Position numbers and translations under genes: made by a program. A stretch of DNA of 64,000 bases from Ctenosaura bakeri (taxonomy: Eukaryota; Chordata; Lepidosauria; Squamata; Iguanidae): contig CAOLHI010001150.1 in assembly GCA_948474755.1 (NCBI GenBank), positions 1 to 64,000 of the forward strand. Direction: 5' to 3'. This document shows, one piece after another, positions 58,463 through 64,000 of this stretch. Numbering within the stretch: the first letter of the stretch is position 1; every line of letters begins with the position of its first letter. The notes under the pieces are model-generated. The model saw only the letters and a list, made by a program, of their open reading frames with translations. It did not search any database and was not told where the DNA came from.

Positions 58463-59094
58463 TTTCTTGTTTCATTCTCTGTCTGTTTTTCTTCTGTTTT
58501 ATTTTGGGGGGGGGGCACATCCCACCACAGAGGCAAAAATTGGGCTTTGTACTCTCCACTGCTGTCCATCCCATACTAAGCATTGCCATGCAGGTGGGGA
58601 GTCTCCTTTTCTTTTCTTTTTTAACTCCAACTGCCTAAGAATTCAAGTATGAGATTTTATAATTATAGCATTTTTTATAAAAAATCACAAAACTATAGAC
58701 TCAGTTAGAATCTTATCTCATTCCTCCTAAAAAGGACATCTGGGTGCCAAAAAAGCTTGGTTCCAGACTTTCTCCCTCATAAGGCTGCCTGAGTCTTGGG
58801 ATCTTTGGGAAGAGCTTTCTTTTTGTCACACCACCATCACAGGTACAATTGGTGAGGACCCAGGAGAACCCATTTTCTATGGTTGCTCCCATGCTGAGGA
58901 ATTTCCTTTACATGGGGGGCTAGCTTGAAACCTACCCTTTGATCTCTTTTTGCCTCGAGAAAGGCATTTTCATGTAATCAGAGCTTCAGTTCTTAACTGG
59001 GTGTGTCTAAAATATCTTTTAATGGGGTATGCTGTATCTTTATTTCTATTATTTTAAAATGTATTTCAAACTGCTTAAAATACTTTAATGGAGT

Positions 59095-59494
59095 GTTGTC
59101 ACTGTGTACCATAAAATAATTTCTGACGTATGGTGACCCTCAGATGAACCTATCAGGAGTTTTCTTGGCAAGATTATTTCAGAGGGGGTTTGCCTGTGCC
59201 TTCCTGTGAGACTGACAGAGTGACTTACCCAGAGGCATCCAATGGGTTTCTATGGCTGAGCAGGGATTCAAAACATGGTCTCCAGATTCATAGGCCATTT
59301 CCGCACTAGAGTGATGCAGTGTTATTATTCCACTTTCAACATCCTATGGAATCCTGGGGTTTGCAGTTTAGGGAGGTGCCAACTGCAAACCCCAAGATTC
59401 CATAAGATGTTGAAAGTGGAATAATGGCACTGTAACAATCTAGTGCGGAAATGGCCGTAGTCTAACACTCAAAGCAATATACCATGCTGGCTTT
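59095..59494 (-). mobile_element. tRNA-derived SINE interrupted by a MITE
   Basis: Body at 59095-59292 (ATGGTGACCC, TTTTCTTGGCAAGAT, GGTCTCCAGATTCATA) and head remnant at 59457-59494 (TAGTCTAACACTCAAAG, CCATGCTGGCTTTC). The two parts are separated by the MITE at 59293-59456. Confidence 0.8.
59293..59456. mobile_element. Harbinger-like MITE inserted in a SINE
   Basis: 164-bp copy, GGCCATTTCCGCAC to GTGCGGAAATGGCC. The left flank is ATA and the right GTA, and both flanks are SINE sequence that would join if the MITE were removed. Confidence 0.83.
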
Positions 59495-60204
59495 CATTTT
59501 AAGAAGATTGATTATTTAATAGTTTTTGTTTAAATTGTGTATGGTATATTGTTTTAACTTGCAATTCTCATGTTAGGAGAAATATGGAAGATGAAACACA
59601 CACACAAAACAACCTGTTGAGCGATAGCAAGCTAAGAGATAACAAGTGATCCAAGGCTGACTACTGAGTTCCAGCACTAACTTGGAACCTGGGCCTAGTC
59701 CTCTTTGTTTACCACCAGCACTCTAGGAATGAGTTGCATCTCAAAGGCTCACATTTAAGAGCATGTAACGTGCCTTTGGATTAATAGAAAATGGATTAAT
59801 GGATTAATCTGTATGATACAGTGGTGGAGAAATGTTAGTGGGATACAACTTCATCTAACCTTGACCATGCTGACTAAGGCTAATTACTGAAGTACTGCAG
59901 CACCTGGAAAGCCACAGTTTCCTTGCTTCTGCAGTAGGCTTTCTAGTCTATAGGCATCATATATTAGCATATATACCTAGCATTGCCTGGTATTTTATTT
60001 TCTCATAGGTAATATTTATTAGGAAGATTTGAGATCCTGTGTCTCTAATTCTCCAAACTGTCTTGTCCTGTACCTGTAACTCTTCCCATATTCCCCAATC
60101 CAATCTGTATTCAGAGTTATTAGCATACAGAGGTTGGGTTCCTGAGTGAATACACTCTTTTACTCCTTGTGGCTAGGCCTCATCTCCATAGCAACCAGCC
60201 AGAC

Positions 60205-60276
60205 CCAAGAGTTCTCTGTCTGAGAAATCTAAAGACCCTTCCCTAAACTGCGAACCCCAGGATTCCACAGAATCTT
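60205..60276. mobile_element. MITE arm fragment
   Basis: Only the right half of the family is seen: the GAGTTCTCTGTCTGAGAA stretch, then CCCTTCCCTAAACTGCGAAC and CCAGGATTCCACAG. The terminal repeats are gone. Confidence 0.55.
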
Positions 60277-60570
60277 CTCAGGCAGCCAATCATACAAGGT
60301 CTTCACCTGACATAGCCAATTATATGAGGTCATCTTGCCTGACACAGCCAAACAAACATTGACTTTTATATATTAGTAGATATGTATTCACACACCTATA
60401 TTTATGAATGAACTGTGGGTGATCCAAATCTGAAATCTGCCTATTGACAGATTATTTCCTCTTTTAGCCAATCAGAGGCCCTTTCATACTCCCCAATTAT
60501 AATGCTTTGATTACACTTTAATTGCTGTAAGGTCCATTCTTTGGAATTCTGGGATTTGTAGTTTGCTCAC

Positions 60571-60634
60571 AGAATAGTAGAGTTGGAAGAGACCACAGGG
60601 GCCATCCAGTCCAACCCCTTGCCATGAAGGAACA
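60571..60634 (-). mobile_element. Short CR1-like LINE 3' tail
   Basis: AGAATAGTAGAGTTGGAAGA, GGGGCCATCCAGTCCAACCC and CTTGCCATGAAGGAAC. It interrupts a MITE-related GGGATTTGTAGTTTGCTCAC sequence. Confidence 0.7.
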
Positions 60635-62591
60635 CTAGCTGTTGAAGTACTAGCTGAGATTCTAAATAACCCTTTGTAAACTGCACCAGGACTGCACAAG
60701 ATACTTCCATGGCAGTAAAAGAATCCACTATAATTAGGGAGTGAGGAAGGGCCCCAAGTTATAATTAATGACCTAAGGAAGATTTATATGACTTTCTATT
60801 CTTGTGGTACTATCATGTTATAATTGTGTGAAACATTTCTGTACCGTAGATGTTCAGAAACTAGGATAAAACTTTAAAATATTTTTAAAATGAAAAATGT
60901 ATTTGTTGGTAGCAATCAATAGGAACTTTTGAATTTGTTGCTGGTGAACAATTTCTTTCTTTATAAGCATACTTAGGTACAAGCACTTCATATGCATTTA
61001 CACAGATTTCCACAGCTGAAAGAAAATCTACTACAAAGGGACATCCTTTATTTTCTCAATTGACTTGTGCTTTCATGGTAAACAGCAGCACAGTTTTAAG
61101 GGCTTTTAACAATAAAAGAACTAGCACTTAAAAAAAAAGAAATGTTATTGAAAAATCACTGTTGCAGTCCACCAACTAGCAATGGCTCCCAGAGAGATCC
61201 TTAGTAGTCCTAAGGTGTGCTAAGTATCACTTTGAAAAAAAAATAACAAACTCTCTATGGTTGGCAGCTAACAACAGGCCTTATACTTTAATAACTGCAG
61301 TACCTTACAATACCCATAACATCCTTTCAACAGTTTTCCTATGGCTGCAACTTTGGACAAATACAGTTGGGCATAGAGCCTACTGATTTCTGCTTAAATG
61401 TGCATAGAATTTGGCTCCATATTAATTTGATTGGTTTGATCAGAGTTTTTCATGAAGATCGCAAGCAAAAGTGGTGGTATACTGATTGTTTAACATATTA
61501 TTTCACAATGGAAAAAGTGTATATACATAAGGTAAATAAATCAGTAAATACAGCCAGAAGAAAGATATATAGTTATGATGCAACCTATATATATATGCTG
61601 CCCCTATATTGTGTAGTGATACATATACATTATACTGAGTGCCGGCAACTGGGGCCAGAGAGGTTTCAATTCCATTTTGAATTATGTTAAAATATTTATA
61701 CCCAGAAATATCAGACTTATCCATGAATCTGTTAAGCCAGAATCCTTGGACTGAATGCTTGGCTTAATTGGTATTCCACAATACTTTATCTTGCATCTAG
61801 AAAATGTAGATAATATAAAATACTTTTCTAGGAGAGGAATCCCCAGCCCTAAAACTCACTCCATCAAAGATTAGAGTTATTTTTGTAAGTCTTCAACAAC
61901 TACTAACATATTACATTTTACTTTCCTAAAAATAAAATAAAATAACAACAGCATCTTGTAAGGTACAAAGAACTGAAGAGGTTAAGAACACCTTCATCTG
62001 GACACATTCAAAATTTCTAAAAAAAAAATTCATTTCTATTTTCAAACAGCATGAATGTCTCCTTATGCAGTTTGTAATGTTTTACTGCAGGATAACTCAG
62101 TTTGTTTACCTTCAGCTCTTTCACTAAAGAATCCTGTTGTCTGAAATATGTAATCACTGTTTACATATGTAATATATCATTTTGCAATGTTTAGAAAGAT
62201 GTCTACTTCCCTGGACATAGCATCCCCCTTCCAACTTAAAATCAAAAATGCCTTCCACTTTTCAGACTACAAAACAGAAAGACTCAGTGTTGATCCTCTC
62301 ACAAAATCATCTGCTTTAAACTTTTCATTACCACAAGAAAGTGCACAACTGTAAAGGCAAAACGTTTTAAGGACAACAACATTTCTTTATGAAAGTACAA
62401 ATGAATAACGCTAAACAGAAAAGACTGCAAAAGAAATATCCACAGCACCCAAGAATGACCCCAAATAACACAGAAGAACTATATTAATGCTTTTGTCCAA
62501 AGCCCCTTCTTTCAGATTTCTTGTTCCCTCTAACTTTTGCTGAAGTTTTACTGTACTGTGGCAGAGTTCACAATAATTATTGAAACTGTAC

Positions 62592-62910
62592 CTTTTAATC
62601 CAGGGATTTGCAACAGGCGCCCTCCTAGATGAGATGCAATTAAACGAAAGATTTAAGCCAGGCAGAAGACCTTGCAGGTGTGGAAAGGAGGAGGGGTAGG
62701 TTACTGCTCAGTGACTGTCACTTGGTGGAAAACCCTCCTGCTTCTTCTATTCCAAAAGCTCAGTTAAAAAACTTAGGTTTCCTTCAATGAACAAAATCCA
62801 GGCTGCTAACACCCACTGTAGATCATATGGTAATGATATGTCTCCTGTATGGTAGCCAGAAACTTTATCAGCCCTCTCTTTTCCCCTTTGCCTTATTTCT
62901 TTTTCATGTG
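62592..62910 (-). other. DCN: DCN 5' untranslated leader exon
   Basis: On the minus strand this stretch resembles the mammalian decorin mRNA leader as I remember it. Shared blocks include GATAAAGTTTCTGGCTAC (62852-62869), ACATATCATTACCATATGAT (within 62820-62842) and CTCCTTTCCACACCTGCA (within 62673-62693). The exon ends CTGGATTAAAAG followed by a GTACAG donor, at the same place where I recall the human leader exon joining the ATG exon. It would splice to the acceptor at 55452-55453, removing a first intron of about 7.1 kb. The upstream edge is set only by where similarity fades, so the transcription start is unknown. Mammalian DCN is known to use alternative leader exons; I found only this one. 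Confidence 0.85.
62806..62826 (-). promoter_or_regulatory. Six-codon upstream ORF in DCN leader
   Basis: Within the leader exon an ATG opens the frame MIYSGC followed by TAG. The ATG lies inside the block shared with mammalian leaders; there the equivalent ATG also opens a very short frame by my recollection. It could reduce or tune translation of decorin, which is inference. A second short frame (MKKK then stop, ATG at 62905-62907) may lie in the same exon if the exon extends that far. Confidence 0.45.
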
Positions 62911-64000
62911 TTCAGGTTCCTAAGTGCTTTTACAGACTAGCACAGATGCATGATGGCTTTCCCCCTCCTTATTTCCGTCATTTTCTTCAAGAATCACATA
63001 TTTAATTGTAGGGCTCTCTAAATGTGAGGCATTTTCTTTAGTGAAAGCAAAAGAGCTAGAAAGTTTTCTTGTTTACAGTACATATTAGACCCAAGGAAGA
63101 ATCTCTCCAAGGGAGTGAAAATACACAGATTTATAGTAGAAAATAAATGAGCCATGTTAGAGTAAAATATTTCAGCAAATAATGTTTTCATCCCCCCCCC
63201 CTTTTTTTTTACTAGTGTCAGGGACTGGTACATGTTTGTACTTTACAGTTTGATTATCTTAGGATACAGTGAAAGTGAGTCTTAGGATCCAGTGGGATAG
63301 GTATGCTCAGAAATGTGTGACATAGACAATTCTGAACATAACTGGAAACCCGCAGTGGAAATTAATAAGAACTAATGTCTGAAAAATGATTTAAAAAAAA
63401 AAAACCCAAGATGACAAATCCACATACTCTAGTTTTATTTATCTTTCTAATCGTTTATTATAGATGCTGTTATTATTTTGTAGCTTCTCAAATCTGACAG
63501 AATCTTGCCAAGTTCTTTTGGAGAGGAATCTACAAAAATTGGTATTTACATCGATAATTTGGAGAAAGGCCCATGAAACTGAGCCCAGCTCACTTCTGAG
63601 CACACACACCACAAAGGACTGGGGGATGCAAGTGCCAATGAGCATATGTAACTTTCTTCTATTCTAATTTTTCTTGATGTAGGTTTGTGACTGTGTGTTC
63701 AAACTTGTACCATTCTCCCTGCCCTCAGGCTCCAACCAGGTGCACATCTAGATTCAGCAATAGGAGCTTTTCAGGAGAGGTATACGTTACTAGAGGCATA
63801 ACTATTCTTTAAGGATTTATCCAGTTCATTGTCATGATTCTGACATCAGGCATTTGAAAATAATTATGTTTCTTCCCATCCCCCATACAGGTGAGCTTTA
63901 AGAAAAATGATTGCTAACCAAGGGAGCTCTGTGAAAGAAAGCATCCTAAAAATAATCCCTGGTCCCTGATTTCCAGAGACCGTTTTTTCTATCCTGTGAG
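62911..64000. other. Region upstream of the recognised DCN leader exon
   Basis: AT-rich sequence with no exon I can recognise. It should hold promoter sequence for the leader exon, or more leader exon, but I see no convincing TATA box or CpG island. A C/T tract (63192-63210) and short A-runs are the only simple repeats. Confidence 0.4.

Larger units (their letters stand above)
55452..62591 (-). other. DCN intron 1 (leader to ATG exon)
   Basis: About 7.1 kb from donor AAAAG|GTACAG to acceptor GTGTTCTAG. It holds four palindromic MITE copies, a SINE split by one of them, a CR1-like tail and fragments listed separately. No coding exon is seen. Confidence 0.7.

Noticed and set aside
62911..64000. 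TATA box or CpG-island promoter for DCN
   Set aside because: Only weak AT-rich candidates are visible and the transcription start is unknown, so none is called.

Overview
This is vertebrate nuclear DNA: AT-rich, intron-rich and dense in transposon relics. It carries one recognisable protein gene, decorin (DCN), on the minus strand. The repeats point to a squamate reptile, possibly an iguanian lizard. They include a tRNA-headed SINE ending in 'acaacaacaa', CR1-like LINE ends and many short palindromic DNA transposons. The species call is an inference from repeat style and I am not certain of it.

The gene reads from right to left. A 5' untranslated leader exon lies near 62.6-62.9 kb and closely resembles, from memory, the mammalian DCN leader. 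The ATG exon is at 55211-55415. Coding exons follow at 34863-34975, 24290-24503, 23406-23519, 21317-21410, 18824-18962 and 16484-16678. All junctions are GT-AG and stay in frame (205+113+214+114+94+139+195 = 1074 nt), giving a 357-residue protein. It has a signal peptide, a propeptide, one Ser-Gly glycosaminoglycan site, the class I SLRP cysteine cluster, a leucine-rich-repeat array and the C-terminal 'ear' cysteine pair. A polyadenylation signal with a G/T-rich downstream stretch lies at 16164-16169. Bases 1 to about 16 kb are the downstream flank. The next SLRP gene known to follow DCN in other vertebrates (LUM) is not visible.

The rest is intron and flank filled by mobile elements. (a) A Harbinger-like MITE family has about ten copies, with GGCC-ended inverted repeats and 3-bp target duplications. 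Two longer internal-sequence relatives share the same ends. (b) Several hAT-like elements include a 1800-bp one with a perfect 8-bp duplication, a 253-bp one with a perfect 8-bp duplication and a dispersed family beginning TAGGGATGGAAAG. (c) Two Tigger/pogo-like elements lie in TA sites, one holding a minisatellite. (d) A 974-bp, very GC-rich solo LTR with TG...CA ends and a 5-bp ATAAC duplication sits in the largest intron. (e) There are SINEs, LINE ends and simple repeats.

I see no new multi-gene system here. The points most worth a second look are the conserved decorin leader with its tiny upstream ORFs, the loss of one decorin N-glycosylation site, the solo LTR with its stop-free tandem repeats, and the non-autonomous DNA transposon families with intact insertion signatures.
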